From DASZTV01 sp035550655 (GTDB lineage Bacteria; Actinomycetota; Actinomycetes; JAFAQI01), in contig DASZOU010000031.1 of assembly GCA_035550655.1 (NCBI GenBank), forward strand, positions 29,455-93,454: a DNA stretch of 64,000 nucleotides. The letters run 5' to 3'. Below are positions 20,763 through 30,252 of this stretch, in pieces. Position 1 is the stretch's first letter. Each line of letters starts with the position of its first letter. A model generated the notes under the pieces. It saw nothing but the letters and a program-made list of their open reading frames with translations. It ran no database searches and had not been told where the DNA came from. The translations under genes and the position numbers were made by a program.

Positions 20763-20770
20763 GCCCGCCA

Positions 20771-21784
20771 CTACAGCCAGCCCTGCCGCAATGCGGCCGC
20801 CACAATCTCGGTGCGTGAGGAGACGCCGAGCGCATCCTTGAGTTCCGCAATGTCGCGACGGACAGTGCGCGATCCGACCCCTAGCGCTCGGGCGATTCGT
20901 TCGTCTTTGATGCCTGCGGCCATGAGCTCGAGGACACGGGCAGCCCGTCCGGCGGGAGCGCCGGCTGTCTTTGGATCTTCAAACACAGGAAGGCCCACCG
21001 ACCACATTTGATCGAAGAGAAAGACGAGAAGAGCGACGAGCGCGGGCTCCCGAATGAAGATTGCGCCCTGGGATTGGTCGTCGGCGCTGCGGGGGACAAC
21101 GGCGAGGTCGCGATCCATGATCATCAGCTGCGTAGGAACGTTGGGCACAGCTCGGATCTCTTCGCCGAGTTCGTGGAGCTGGGCTAACGCCGCAAACACC
21201 TCAGGATCGGCTAGATCCCGAGTTCCGATGATCGATCGCTGGTGAACGCCGCGTCCCAGGCTTGCGGTGTCGGCGCGGACCGCGTTTCTTACGGTCTCCG
21301 CGCGGACGCCGCGCATGAAGTGGCGATGTTCACTGCGGGTAGTTTCACCGGCAAGAAAGATTCGTTCTTGGATCTCGTCAAACGCGTGGACTACATCCAG
21401 GTCCGCACTGTTCTGACTCGAGGCTCTCGCCCGCGTGTAGATCTCCGCCAGGTCGGGAACCGAAGTCCGGATTGCCCCAAGGCGTTCCCTGCGGCTGGCC
21501 AGTTCGCGCTCGCCACGCGCTATCAGCGTTTCGATCGCGATCGTGGGCTCGTGGACGCCGAATCCGCACGCTGAGGATTCAGGCCTAGCAAGGCCGGCGT
21601 CAGCAAGCTCGGTGAGCGCGTCTCGCACGGCGCTGCCGTCGACACCCGTGGACGCACCGATCTCATCGATTGACGCGTTGGGTGTTGAGAGCAGCGTGAG
21701 CCAAACTCGCTCGGCGAGGTCGCCCAGGCCGAACTCTGCTAGTAGCCCCCGGTTGTCTTCCCGCCGATCCGCGGGCACTGCCAC
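20771..21784 (-). CDS. LuxR-type regulator with TrmB-like N-terminus
   Basis: A 337-residue transcription regulator. The N-terminus is a winged helix of the TrmB/MarR kind (LAERVWLTLLSTPNASIDEIGASTGVDGSAVRDALTELADAGLA). A middle sensor part follows with a phospholipase-D-like feel, as in many actinobacterial 'TrmB plus LuxR' proteins. The C-terminal LuxR helix-turn-helix is RAARVLELMAAGIKDERIARALGVGSRTVRRDIAELKDALGVSSRTEIV. The ligand is unknown. It starts with GTG and lies just downstream of the thiolase gene on the same strand (17 bp); the two could be cotranscribed. Confidence 0.85.
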   Translation of the reverse strand: MAVPADRREDNRGLLAEFGLGDLAERVWLTLLSTPNASIDEIGASTGVDGSAVRDALTELADAGLARPESSACGFGVHEPTIAIETLIARGERELASRRERLGAIRTSVPDLAEIYTRARASSQNSADLDVVHAFDEIQERIFLAGETTRSEHRHFMRGVRAETVRNAVRADTASLGRGVHQRSIIGTRDLADPEVFAALAQLHELGEEIRAVPNVPTQLMIMDRDLAVVPRSADDQSQGAIFIREPALVALLVFLFDQMWSVGLPVFEDPKTAGAPAGRAARVLELMAAGIKDERIARALGVGSRTVRRDIAELKDALGVSSRTEIVAAALRQGWL

Positions 21785-21801
21785 CCCCTACGTGCAGCGC
21801 C

Positions 21802-23025
21802 TTAGCTGAGGCGCTCGATCACCATCGCCATGCCCTGGCCCCCGCCAACGCACATCGTCTCGAGTCCGAAGGTCTTGTCGTGAGTCTGCAGCCCGTTGAG
21901 CAGCGTCGCCGTGATGCGTGCGCCGGTCATGCCGAACGGGTGGCCGACCGCGATCGCGCCGCCGTTGACATTGAGCTTGTCGCCGAACGGGTCGATCCCG
22001 ATTTCCCGTGCCGACGGGATCACCTGCGCCGCGAACGCTTCGTTGATCTCGACCAGGTCGATGTCGTCGATCGACTTTCCGGCGTGGGCAAGCGCGCGCT
22101 TCGTCGCCTCGATCGGGCCGAGGCCCATGATCTCGGGGCTGAGACCTGACACCCCGGTCGACACGATTCGCGCGAGCGGAGTGAGGCCCAGCGCCTTCGC
22201 CTTCGCGTCGCTCATGATCACGACCGCGGCCGCACCGTCGTTGAGGGGACAGCAGTTGGCTGCCGTGACGGTGCCGTCCGGGCGGAACACCGGGTTCAGG
22301 CCCGAAACGCCCTCGATCGTGACGCCGGCACGAGGCCCGTCGTCCTTGACGACCTCGGTGCCGTCCGGCTTCGTGACCGGGGTGATCTCCCGCTCGAAGA
22401 AGCCGTTCGCGATCGCCTTCTCGGCGAGGTTCTGCGAACGTACGCCGAACTCGTCCTGCTCCTGGCGCGAGACGCCCTTGAGCTGCGCGACGTTCTCGGC
22501 GGTCTGCCCCATCGCGATGTAGACGTCGGGCAGGTTGCCGGACTCACGCGGGTCGGACCAGACGAAGTTGCCCTCGCCCATCTTGGCGGAGCGCGCCTGC
22601 GCTTCGTTGAACGACGGGTCCTGAGTGTCGGGCAGCGAGTCGCTGTTGCCCTTGCCGTATCGGCTGACCATCTCGACGCCGGCGCTGACGAACACGTCGC
22701 CTTCGCCGGCCTTGATGGCGTGGAACGCCATCCGAGTCGACTGCAGGCTGGACGAGCAGTAGCGCGTGATCGTCGTACCCGGCACGTCGTCAAGTCCGAG
22801 CTTCACCGCAATGACCCGCCCGATGTTGAAGCCCTGCTCGCCGCCCGGCAGGCCGCAGCCCACGATCAGGTCGTCGATCGTGTGCGGGTCGAGCGCCGGC
22901 ACCTTGTCGAGAGCGGCCTGGACGATCGTCGTCGCAAGGTCGTCGGGGCGGAAGTCGACGAGCGAACCCTTGAAGGCGCGCCCGATGGGGGAGCGAGCAG
23001 TGGCAACGATGACGGCCTCGGGCAT
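21802..23025 (-). CDS. Acetyl-CoA C-acyltransferase (thiolase)
   Basis: A 407-residue thiolase that condenses or cleaves acyl-CoA and acetyl-CoA, for example in beta-oxidation. The nucleophilic Cys90 is in RYCSSSLQSTRMA. The C-terminal catalytic motifs NEAFAAQVIPSAR, NVNGGAIAVGHPFGMTGAR (catalytic His) and ETMCVGGGQGMAMV (second Cys) are all intact. The ATG at 23025 is preceded by AAGGAGATG, a good ribosome binding site, which argues against an upstream extension. It is divergent from cbs, 113 bp away. Substrate chain length cannot be told. Confidence 0.95.
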   Translation of the reverse strand: MPEAVIVATARSPIGRAFKGSLVDFRPDDLATTIVQAALDKVPALDPHTIDDLIVGCGLPGGEQGFNIGRVIAVKLGLDDVPGTTITRYCSSSLQSTRMAFHAIKAGEGDVFVSAGVEMVSRYGKGNSDSLPDTQDPSFNEAQARSAKMGEGNFVWSDPRESGNLPDVYIAMGQTAENVAQLKGVSRQEQDEFGVRSQNLAEKAIANGFFEREITPVTKPDGTEVVKDDGPRAGVTIEGVSGLNPVFRPDGTVTAANCCPLNDGAAAVVIMSDAKAKALGLTPLARIVSTGVSGLSPEIMGLGPIEATKRALAHAGKSIDDIDLVEINEAFAAQVIPSAREIGIDPFGDKLNVNGGAIAVGHPFGMTGARITATLLNGLQTHDKTFGLETMCVGGGQGMAMVIERLS

Positions 23026-23138
23026 GACATCTCCTTCGCGGGTCGGCGGTCCGCCGATGGCAGACGCCCAAGAGTACGGTCCATAAGAGAGCGCCGGCCA
23101 AGCCGGCACCGGTATTCGGCGGGGGTGAGGCGGCGGAC

Positions 23139-24512
23139 GTGGAGGTCTTCGACTCCGTAGTCGGCCTGATCGGCCGGACTCCGTTGGTGCGGCTGAACAG
23201 CGTCGTCGCCGATGTGTCGGCAACCGTCGTGGCGAAGGTCGAGTACTTCAACCCCGGCGGATCAGTGAAGGACCGGATCGCCAGTCGGATGATCGACGCC
23301 GCCGAGGCGAGCGGTGCCCTCCCGCCCGGCGGGACGATCGTCGAACCCACGAGCGGCAACACCGGCATCGGGCTGGCCCTGATCGCACAGCAGCGCGGAT
23401 ACCGATGCGTGTTCGTCTGCCCTGACAAGGTCTCCCAGGACAAGATCAACGTCCTTCGCGCTTACGGCGCGGAAGTGGTGGTCTGCCCAACCGCTGTCCC
23501 CCCGGAGCACCCTGACTCCTACTACAGCGTCTCCGACCGGCTCGCCCGCGAGCTGCCAGGCGGATGGAAGCCGGACCAGTACTCGAACCCCGCCAACCCG
23601 CAGTCGCACTACGAGACGACCGGGCCGGAGCTGTGGCAGCAGACGGCGGGACGCATCACGCACTTCGTGGCGGGAATCGGCACCGGTGGCACGATCAGCG
23701 GCACCGGCCGGTATCTCAAGGAGGTGTCCGGCGGCGCCGTACAGATCATCGGCGCGGACCCTGAAGGCTCCGTGTACTCGGGAGGGACCGGCCGTCCCTA
23801 CCTGGTCGAAGGAGTGGGCGAGGACTTCTGGCCGGCCAACTATGACCGCGACATCTGCGACCAGGTGCTTGCCGTGTCCGACGCTGACTCCTTTCTCATG
23901 ACCAGACGGCTCGCGCGTGAAGAAGGGCTCCTCGTCGGGGGTTCCTGCGGGATGGCGGTGGTGGCGGCGCTTCGGGTTGCCGCAGCGGCCGGCAAGGACG
24001 CGGTCGTGGTCGTGCTGCTCCCCGACGGCGGGCGCGGCTACCTGTCGAAGATCTTCAGCGACGAGTGGATGGCCGACTACGGCTTCCTTGCCGTCGACGG
24101 CAAAGCCGAGACCGTCGGCGACGTGCTGACTCGCAAGAGCGGCCGGCTCCCCGAGTTCGTGCACGTGCATCCGAGTGAGACGGTGCGGGAGGCGATCGAC
24201 ATCCTGCGGGAGTACGGCGTTTCGCAGATGCCCGTCGTACGCGCCGAGCCGCCTGTCATGGTCGCGGAGGTCATGGGGTCCGTCGTCGAGCGTGACCTGC
24301 TCGATGCGCTGTTCAACGGTAGGGCTCGCCTCGCCGACCCGCTCGAACGTCACATGTCGGCCCCGCTTCCGCTCGTCGGATCCGGCGAGCCGGTGGCCGC
24401 CGCCGTCGCGGCGCTTCAAGACGCCGACGCCGCAGTGGTCCTCGACGATGGCCACCCGGTAGGGATCCTGACGAGGCAGGATCTCCTCGGCTTCCTGGCC
24501 TCGCTGCAATGA
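23139..24512 (+). CDS. cbs: Cystathionine beta-synthase
   Basis: A 457-residue PLP enzyme joining serine and homocysteine to cystathionine in reverse transsulfuration. The PLP lysine lies in PGGSVKDRIA (about residue 43), the substrate loop in PTSGNTGIGLAL and the phosphate loop in GIGTGGTISGTGRYL. Two CBS domains occupy about residues 335-457 (SETVREAIDILREYGVSQMPVV; LEDADAAVV-like stretch near 440), which may sense adenosyl ligands. A cysteine-synthase function is possible, but the CBS tail and the neighbour metB favour this assignment. The GTG start has GGTGAGG upstream. The stop overlaps metB by 4 nt. Confidence 0.93.
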   Translation: MEVFDSVVGLIGRTPLVRLNSVVADVSATVVAKVEYFNPGGSVKDRIASRMIDAAEASGALPPGGTIVEPTSGNTGIGLALIAQQRGYRCVFVCPDKVSQDKINVLRAYGAEVVVCPTAVPPEHPDSYYSVSDRLARELPGGWKPDQYSNPANPQSHYETTGPELWQQTAGRITHFVAGIGTGGTISGTGRYLKEVSGGAVQIIGADPEGSVYSGGTGRPYLVEGVGEDFWPANYDRDICDQVLAVSDADSFLMTRRLAREEGLLVGGSCGMAVVAALRVAAAAGKDAVVVVLLPDGGRGYLSKIFSDEWMADYGFLAVDGKAETVGDVLTRKSGRLPEFVHVHPSETVREAIDILREYGVSQMPVVRAEPPVMVAEVMGSVVERDLLDALFNGRARLADPLERHMSAPLPLVGSGEPVAAAVAALQDADAAVVLDDGHPVGILTRQDLLGFLASLQ

Positions 24513-25639
24513 GTGACGCGCAAGGGTTCGAGACGTTGGCGATCCACGCCGGCCAGGAGCCTGATCCGACGACCGGCGCGGTGACGCCGCCGGTCTACCT
24601 CACCTCGACTTTCGCCCAGGACGGCGTCGGCGGCACGCGCGGCGGTTACGAGTACAGCCGCAGCGCCAACCCGACCCGCAGTGCGCTGGAGTCCTGCCTC
24701 GCTGCACTCGAAGGCGGCGTGCGGGGCTTCGCGTTCGCCAGCGGCCTCGCCGCCACGGACACATTGCTCCGCACCGTCTGCGCGCCGGGCGAGCATGTCG
24801 TCATCCCCGGCGATGCGTACGGCGGGACGTACCGGCTGTTTGCGACCGTCCTCGATCGCTGGGGCCTCGACTACTCGCCGGTGGCACAGCAGGACCTCGA
24901 CGCGGTACGCGCCGCCGTCCACGAGCACACCCGGCTGATCTGGTGCGAGACGCCGACCAATCCGCTGCTCGGCATCACCGACATCGCCGCGCTCGCGGAG
25001 ATCGCCCACGACGCCGGCGCACTTCTCGTCGTCGACAACACCTTCGCCTCGCCGTACCTGCAGCAGCCGCTGTCACTCGGTGCCGACGTCGCCATGCACT
25101 CGACCACGAAGTACCTCGGCGGGCACAGCGACGTCGTCGGTGGCGCCTTGGTGGTGGCGAGCAACGAGCTCGGCGAACAGCTCGCCTTCCACCAGAACGC
25201 GATCGGTGCAGTCGCGGGGCCGATGGATGCCTGGCTCGTGCTGCGGGGGATCAAGACGTTGGCGGTCCGCATGGAGCGACACTGCGACAACGCCGAGCAG
25301 GTCGTCGCGATGCTCCGCGGTCACGAGGGCGTGATCGACGTGCTGTATCCGGATCTCGACGAGGTCGCCCGACGACAGATGCGCCGGTTCGGCGGGATGG
25401 TCTCCTTCCGTGTTGCGGGCGGTGAGGCGAGAGCGCTGGAGGTGTGTGGCCGCGCGCGGCTGTTCACACTTGCCGAGTCGTTGGGCGGGGTGGAGTCGCT
25501 GATCGAGCATCCGGGCCGCATGACCCATGCCAGCGTTGCGGGCTCAGCCCTGGAGGTCCCCGGCGACCTGATTCGGCTGTCCGTCGGGATCGAGTCCGTG
25601 ACCGATCTGATCGCCGATCTGGAGCGGGCCCTGGCCTGA
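24509..25639 (+). CDS. metB: Cystathionine gamma-synthase / gamma-lyase
   Basis: A 376-residue PLP enzyme of the Cys/Met metabolism family. Motifs are FETLAIHAGQEPDPTTGAVTPPVYLTSTF at the start, YEYSRSANPTRSALE, DNTFASPYLQQPLSLGADV and the PLP lysine in HSTTKYLGGHSDVVGG. A C-terminal ESLGGVESLIEHPGRMTHAS is typical. The family covers both cystathionine gamma-synthase and gamma-lyase; next to cbs, operation in either direction between methionine and cysteine is plausible. It is translationally coupled to cbs (ATGA). Its last 96 bp overlap the convergent MFS gene. Confidence 0.94.
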   Translation: MSDAQGFETLAIHAGQEPDPTTGAVTPPVYLTSTFAQDGVGGTRGGYEYSRSANPTRSALESCLAALEGGVRGFAFASGLAATDTLLRTVCAPGEHVVIPGDAYGGTYRLFATVLDRWGLDYSPVAQQDLDAVRAAVHEHTRLIWCETPTNPLLGITDIAALAEIAHDAGALLVVDNTFASPYLQQPLSLGADVAMHSTTKYLGGHSDVVGGALVVASNELGEQLAFHQNAIGAVAGPMDAWLVLRGIKTLAVRMERHCDNAEQVVAMLRGHEGVIDVLYPDLDEVARRQMRRFGGMVSFRVAGGEARALEVCGRARLFTLAESLGGVESLIEHPGRMTHASVAGSALEVPGDLIRLSVGIESVTDLIADLERALA

Positions 25640-26818
25640 CGCACCACCGGTCTCGGGAGCGAGGACGGCCAAGGCCGCCGCAACGCCGAGAATCCCTGCG
25701 GTGCTGAAGAACGCCGCTCCGTACGACGCGTCGGCGATCGCTCCAGCGACGACGGGGCCGCCGACGCTTCCGATGTCGGAGGACATCGTGTACGCCGCAA
25801 AGACCGGGCCGGCGCGACCCTCGACGAGGTCGCCGACGATGGCGCCAGGGGCAACGTCGAGCAGCCCGGAGCCGAGCCCCAGCACGGCGAGCCCGATCAG
25901 GTAGCCGGCCAGGTTCTGGAACGCACCGAGCACCACGATGCCCGCTCCGCTGCAGATGCACCCGGCGACAAGAAGCGGCTTGCGTCCCACCCTGTCGGCG
26001 TACCGCCCGGCCGGCAGCAGAGTGGCGCCGTTGATCGCCGAGACGACCAGGAAGCCGATGCCGGTCCAGATCGGCTTGCGATGCAGCACGTCGCTGACGA
26101 ACAGCGGCACCAATGCGGACCGTACGCCGATCGCGCCCCACGAGTCGGCGAAGTTGGCGGCGAGCGCCGCGCGGTACGCGGGATTCCGCAGTGCGCCGGC
26201 CAGCGTCGTGCGGCCGGCCGCCGCCGTATGAGTGCGGTCGGCCAGCGGGGTGGCACGGAGCTGGATCAGCCCGATCCCGCCGGCCGCGGTAAGGGTCGCG
26301 GCGTAGATGAAGAACGGCAGCCGGATCGAGTATCCGTCGATGACGCCGCCCACCACCGGACCCGTGATTCCCCCGAGGAGAAACCCGCCGGTCCAGAACC
26401 CCATGGCGCGTCCTCGCTGGGTCGGTGGCGTCATGCGAACCAGCAGGCCGAGGGAGGAGATCGAGAACATCGCGGAACCGATGCCGCCCGCGCCGCGCAG
26501 GATGATCAGCTCGGCGTAGGACTGGGCCGCGCCGGCCAGGACACTGCTGACCGCGACGATGCCGATGCCGGTGGCCATGACGACGCGCTCACCGAAGCGA
26601 TCGACGAGCCGTCCGGCGGGGAACGCGAACGCGATGCGAAGGATCGCGAACACGCTGATCACCGCTCCGGCCGCCGCCTTGCCGACCCCGAAGTTGCGCG
26701 CGAAGACCGGCAGCGCCGGAGCCACTAGCCCGAATCCGAGTGCGACGAAGAACGCAACGGCGACAAGCACCCGCACCTCACGCGGCAGCGAAGGCTGCTG
26801 CGTCGTCGCCGTCGTCAC
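25544..26818 (-). CDS. MFS transporter
   Basis: A 424-residue major facilitator with about 12 membrane helices, likely exporting drugs or metabolites. The conserved motif A region between helices 2 and 3 is AFPAGRLVDRFGERVV; the related one in the second half is LPAGRYADRVGRKPLLVAG. The transmembrane part ends near AALAVLAPETGG, and the last 30 or so hydrophilic residues are encoded antisense to the 3' end of metB (96-bp overlap). The GTG start overlaps the stop of the downstream-on-map VWA gene by 4 nt, so the AAA, VWA and MFS genes form one operon. Confidence 0.9.
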   Translation of the reverse strand: MTTATTQQPSLPREVRVLVAVAFFVALGFGLVAPALPVFARNFGVGKAAAGAVISVFAILRIAFAFPAGRLVDRFGERVVMATGIGIVAVSSVLAGAAQSYAELIILRGAGGIGSAMFSISSLGLLVRMTPPTQRGRAMGFWTGGFLLGGITGPVVGGVIDGYSIRLPFFIYAATLTAAGGIGLIQLRATPLADRTHTAAAGRTTLAGALRNPAYRAALAANFADSWGAIGVRSALVPLFVSDVLHRKPIWTGIGFLVVSAINGATLLPAGRYADRVGRKPLLVAGCICSGAGIVVLGAFQNLAGYLIGLAVLGLGSGLLDVAPGAIVGDLVEGRAGPVFAAYTMSSDIGSVGGPVVAGAIADASYGAAFFSTAGILGVAAALAVLAPETGGASGQGPLQIGDQIGHGLDPDGQPNQVAGDLQG

Positions 26819-28773
26819 GCGATGCGACGTCCGCGCCGGCCCTGACGCGCCCGCAGGTAGTCGCTGATCACGAAGTCGCCGAGCCGGCTCGCGTCGGGAG
26901 TGAAGACGCGCCCGCCGTTGCGCGCCGCCATCGCATTGACGAACCGGATCAGACCCGGCTCGTTGTCGAGCATGAAGACGTTGATCGTGGCGCCGCGGCG
27001 AGTGATGCGCTCCACCTCAGCCATCGTCGCGGCTGTCGTCTCCGGATGTGTCGGCCAGTCGAACCACGCGCTGCCATCGGCCATCAGATGCGCCGTCGGC
27101 TCACCGTCCGTCACGACCATGACGACCGGCTCGGCGTCGGGGTGCCGCGCGAGGTGGCGGGAAGCAAGCACGAGCGCGTGCTGAAGGTTGGTGCCCTGCA
27201 CCATGTCCCACGACAGCGACGGCAGATCGGCGGGCCGCAGCACGCGTGCGTATCTCGAGAAGCCGATCACCTCGATTGCGTCCTGCGGGTACTTCGTCGT
27301 GATGAGCGTGTGCAGGGCGAGCGCGGTCGACTTGGCCTCTGGCCAGGTGCCCCGCAGCGCCATCGAGTACGACAGGTCGATCAGCAACGCGACGACCGCC
27401 CCCGACCGTCGTTCGGTCTCGACCACCTCGAAGTCCTCGACCGCGACCCGCACCGGGGTTCCGCGCCCGGTGCGCAGCACCGCGTTGCGCACGGTGCGTA
27501 CGACGTCGAAGGGCTGCTCGTCGCCGAACTCCCACTGCCGCGTCGCACCGGTCGGATCCCCGGCGGCCCCTGCGTCGTCGGTGTCGTGGTCGCCCCGGCC
27601 GCGGGCGTGCAGCCGCGCGAAGATGCGGGCAAGGGCGGTCTGGCCGAGCCTGCGCATGCCTTTCGGGGTGAGGGTGAGGTCGCCGTCGCTGCGCTGCACG
27701 TAACCCTGCTCGCGAAGCTCCCGCTCGACGCGGCGAAGCGCCTCGAGGTCATCGACCGCGTTGCGACCCAACGCGCGGGCAAGCAGCTCCGGATCGACGT
27801 CCTCGAGTGATGCACCCGGGTAGTCCTGGCCCAGCATCTGGGCGAGCTCGTCGAGGTCGGCGGACTCCTCCAAAGCGGTGGTCGCATCGCCCAGGCCGAG
27901 CGGGGTGTCGCCACCCATCTGCTGACGGCCACCCCAGTTCAGCTCCGGGCGCCGCGCCCGCAGCTGGTCGGACAGCCGTCCCATCTGCTCCGCGAGCCCG
28001 GCATCCTGCATCGCCTGCTGCATGAGCCCGTACAGCTCGGCTTGCTGCTCTGGGGACAGCGAGTTCATCAGTCGCTGCGCGGCCGCGGCCCGCCGCGCCA
28101 GCGAGTCGACGAGCTCTTCGAGGTTCTGCGGGTTGTCGGGGAAGAAGTCGCCGAAGTCCTGCATGAACTGCTCGAACTGCTGGCTGACGTCCTCGCCTCG
28201 GGCGTCGGCCTCGAGCATCTCGTTCAGCGCGCCGAGCATCTCCTTGACTCGCTGCTGCGTCTGAGGGTCGCCGCCTTCGAGGGCCTGCTTCATGCCGCGG
28301 AACTGGCTGTCGAGCACCTCTCGCTTGAGCAGATCCTTGATCTCGTCGTACGCCGCGCGGGCCTCGGGGCTGCGCCAGTTGTAGTCGCTCAGCTCCCGCA
28401 CCGCGCGCGCGGTCTGTTGCGGCAGCGCGTCGAGCTCTGCCTCGGCAAGCCGCGCGTCGTCACTCGGATCGGGGAACAAGGCTCGCCGCTCGGCGTCGAC
28501 AGCCTGGTCGAGCAGCTCCCGAACCCGCTCGAGCGTGCCGTCCATGCGTCCGGCCCGGCGGGCCTGCCGTTGCCGGTCACGAATCTCGCGAAGCAGGTCG
28601 TCGAGACCGCGACGTCCTGACAGCCCGCGACGCGTCAGCGCGCGGAACGCCTCGGCGGGGGACATGCCGTCGAGGATCGAGTCGCCGAGGTGCTCAAGGG
28701 CGTCGGTGACGTCGTACGGCGGCGCGAGCGGATCGTCGCCGCCGTGCCACTCGCCGTACCGAGACCGTGTCAT
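26815..28773 (-). CDS. VWA-domain protein, partner of MoxR-like ATPase
   Basis: A 652-residue cytosolic protein. The first 430 residues are helical and charged, with stretches such as LGDSILDGMSPAEAFRALTRRGL and long Glu/Gln-rich helices. The C-terminal 200 residues form a von Willebrand factor A domain with the MIDAS motif DLSYSMA (DxSxS) and a later VTDGEPTAHL. With the adjacent AAA ATPase it resembles MoxR/VWA or Mg-chelatase I/D pairs, which act as metal-dependent chaperones that mature or insert cofactors into target proteins. The target is unknown. The start overlaps the stop of the ATPase gene by 4 nt. Confidence 0.9.
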   Translation of the reverse strand: MTRSRYGEWHGGDDPLAPPYDVTDALEHLGDSILDGMSPAEAFRALTRRGLSGRRGLDDLLREIRDRQRQARRAGRMDGTLERVRELLDQAVDAERRALFPDPSDDARLAEAELDALPQQTARAVRELSDYNWRSPEARAAYDEIKDLLKREVLDSQFRGMKQALEGGDPQTQQRVKEMLGALNEMLEADARGEDVSQQFEQFMQDFGDFFPDNPQNLEELVDSLARRAAAAQRLMNSLSPEQQAELYGLMQQAMQDAGLAEQMGRLSDQLRARRPELNWGGRQQMGGDTPLGLGDATTALEESADLDELAQMLGQDYPGASLEDVDPELLARALGRNAVDDLEALRRVERELREQGYVQRSDGDLTLTPKGMRRLGQTALARIFARLHARGRGDHDTDDAGAAGDPTGATRQWEFGDEQPFDVVRTVRNAVLRTGRGTPVRVAVEDFEVVETERRSGAVVALLIDLSYSMALRGTWPEAKSTALALHTLITTKYPQDAIEVIGFSRYARVLRPADLPSLSWDMVQGTNLQHALVLASRHLARHPDAEPVVMVVTDGEPTAHLMADGSAWFDWPTHPETTAATMAEVERITRRGATINVFMLDNEPGLIRFVNAMAARNGGRVFTPDASRLGDFVISDYLRARQGRRGRRIA

Positions 28774-30200
28774 CGCGCGCCGTAGACGGTCCGGTCAGGC
28801 AGTGTCTCCTTGGACAGGCGACGGAGCAAGTACAGGCCCTCGAGCGCGAACTCGAGTCCCGCCGCCGCGAGACCGGGCGTCTCGGCGCCCTCGTCGATGC
28901 CCAGTGCGTTGAGCAGTCGTCCGAGACCTGGGACGGTGCCCAGCCGGGCCAGCAGCTCGGTCGCCGGCACCAGCTCGCCGGTCTCGACCGTCGCGCCCTC
29001 CGTGAACAGCTCGACCAGCGGCGCAAGGTCGATGCCACCGAGCCGCGCGCGGAACGTGTCGGCGACCGCTCGGCGCAGCAGGTGATCGAGGATGTCCGCC
29101 TCGCGGCCTTCCTCCGACGCCTCGAACTCCACCTTGCCCTGCACGGCGGGAACGATGGCCGGCAGGTCCGCCACCCGGGCAACCGGAACCTCTTCACCGG
29201 TCAGCGCTGCGCGACGTACCGCTGATGCCGCGACGGTCTCGGCCGCCGAGACGGCGAAGCGCGCCGACACCCCGGAGCGCTGATCGACCGCCGGCGACTC
29301 GCGGACGTGCCGCGTGAAGCGCGCGATGACCTCGACCAGGTGATCCGGAAGCGCCGCCGAGACGGCTTCCGCGCCCCACACGATCAAGGCCTCCTGACGT
29401 ACGACGTGCAGCTCGTCGTCCAGATCGATCGGGTAGTGGGTACGTACCTCCGCGCCGAACCGGTCTTTCAGCGGAGTGATGATCCGGCCGCGGTTCGTGT
29501 AGTCCTCCGGGTTCGCCGACGCGACGAGGATCAGGTCGAGCGGCAGGCGCAAGGTGTAGCCGCGCACCTGGATGTCGCGCTCCTCGAGCACGTTGAGCAG
29601 CGCGACCTGGATGCGCTCCGCCAGGTCGGGCAGCTCGTTGATGGCGACGATCCCGCGGTTGGTGCGCGGCACCAGCCCGAAGTGAACCGTCTCCGGGTCA
29701 CCGAGGACGCGGCCTTCCGCCACCTTGATCGGGTCCACGTCGCCGATCAGGTCACCGACGGAGACATCAGGGGTCGCAAGCTTCTCGGCGTAACGCTCGT
29801 CGCGCGGCTTCCACGCCACTGGGAGCGCATCTCCGACCTCGTCGGCGAGGCGGCGGCACCGGCCACAGATCGGTCGGTACGGGTGGTCGTTGATCTCGCA
29901 GCCCTCGACGACCGGTGTCCACTCGTCGAGCAGCTGCACGAGGGTGCGGATGAGACGGGTCTTGCCTTGCCCTCTCTCCCCGAGCAGGACGATGTCGTGA
30001 CCGGCAAGCAGCGCGCGCTCCACCTGAGGCAGAACCGTCGCGTCGAACCCGATGATGCCGGGGAAGCGATCCGCGCCCTCTCGCATTCGCGCCAGCAGGT
30101 TGTCGCGGAGCTCGGCCTTCACGGACTTCTCGACGTGTCCGGATGCCCGCAACGCCCCGAGCGTGCGAGGCGCATCGGCGGGGAGGGAGGAGGTGTTCAT
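28770..30200 (-). CDS. MoxR/Mg-chelatase-like AAA+ ATPase
   Basis: A 476-residue AAA+ ATPase. Walker A is GERGQGKTRLIR (about residues 77-88), Walker B lies around GIVAINELPDLAERIQVALLNVLEERDI, and sensor 1 is ILVASANPEDYTNRG. An insert with CEINDHPYRPICGRCRRLADEV may bind zinc. This is the chelatase/MoxR group, and the gene is the first of a three-gene operon with the VWA protein. Together they probably remodel a protein using ATP hydrolysis. The ATG at 30200 is 52 bp from the divergent ROK gene. Confidence 0.92.
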   Translation of the reverse strand: MNTSSLPADAPRTLGALRASGHVEKSVKAELRDNLLARMREGADRFPGIIGFDATVLPQVERALLAGHDIVLLGERGQGKTRLIRTLVQLLDEWTPVVEGCEINDHPYRPICGRCRRLADEVGDALPVAWKPRDERYAEKLATPDVSVGDLIGDVDPIKVAEGRVLGDPETVHFGLVPRTNRGIVAINELPDLAERIQVALLNVLEERDIQVRGYTLRLPLDLILVASANPEDYTNRGRIITPLKDRFGAEVRTHYPIDLDDELHVVRQEALIVWGAEAVSAALPDHLVEVIARFTRHVRESPAVDQRSGVSARFAVSAAETVAASAVRRAALTGEEVPVARVADLPAIVPAVQGKVEFEASEEGREADILDHLLRRAVADTFRARLGGIDLAPLVELFTEGATVETGELVPATELLARLGTVPGLGRLLNALGIDEGAETPGLAAAGLEFALEGLYLLRRLSKETLPDRTVYGAR

Positions 30201-30252
30201 CGCCTCACGCTACGACGCCGGGGAACGACGCGCGACGGTGCAAACTTCTCCC

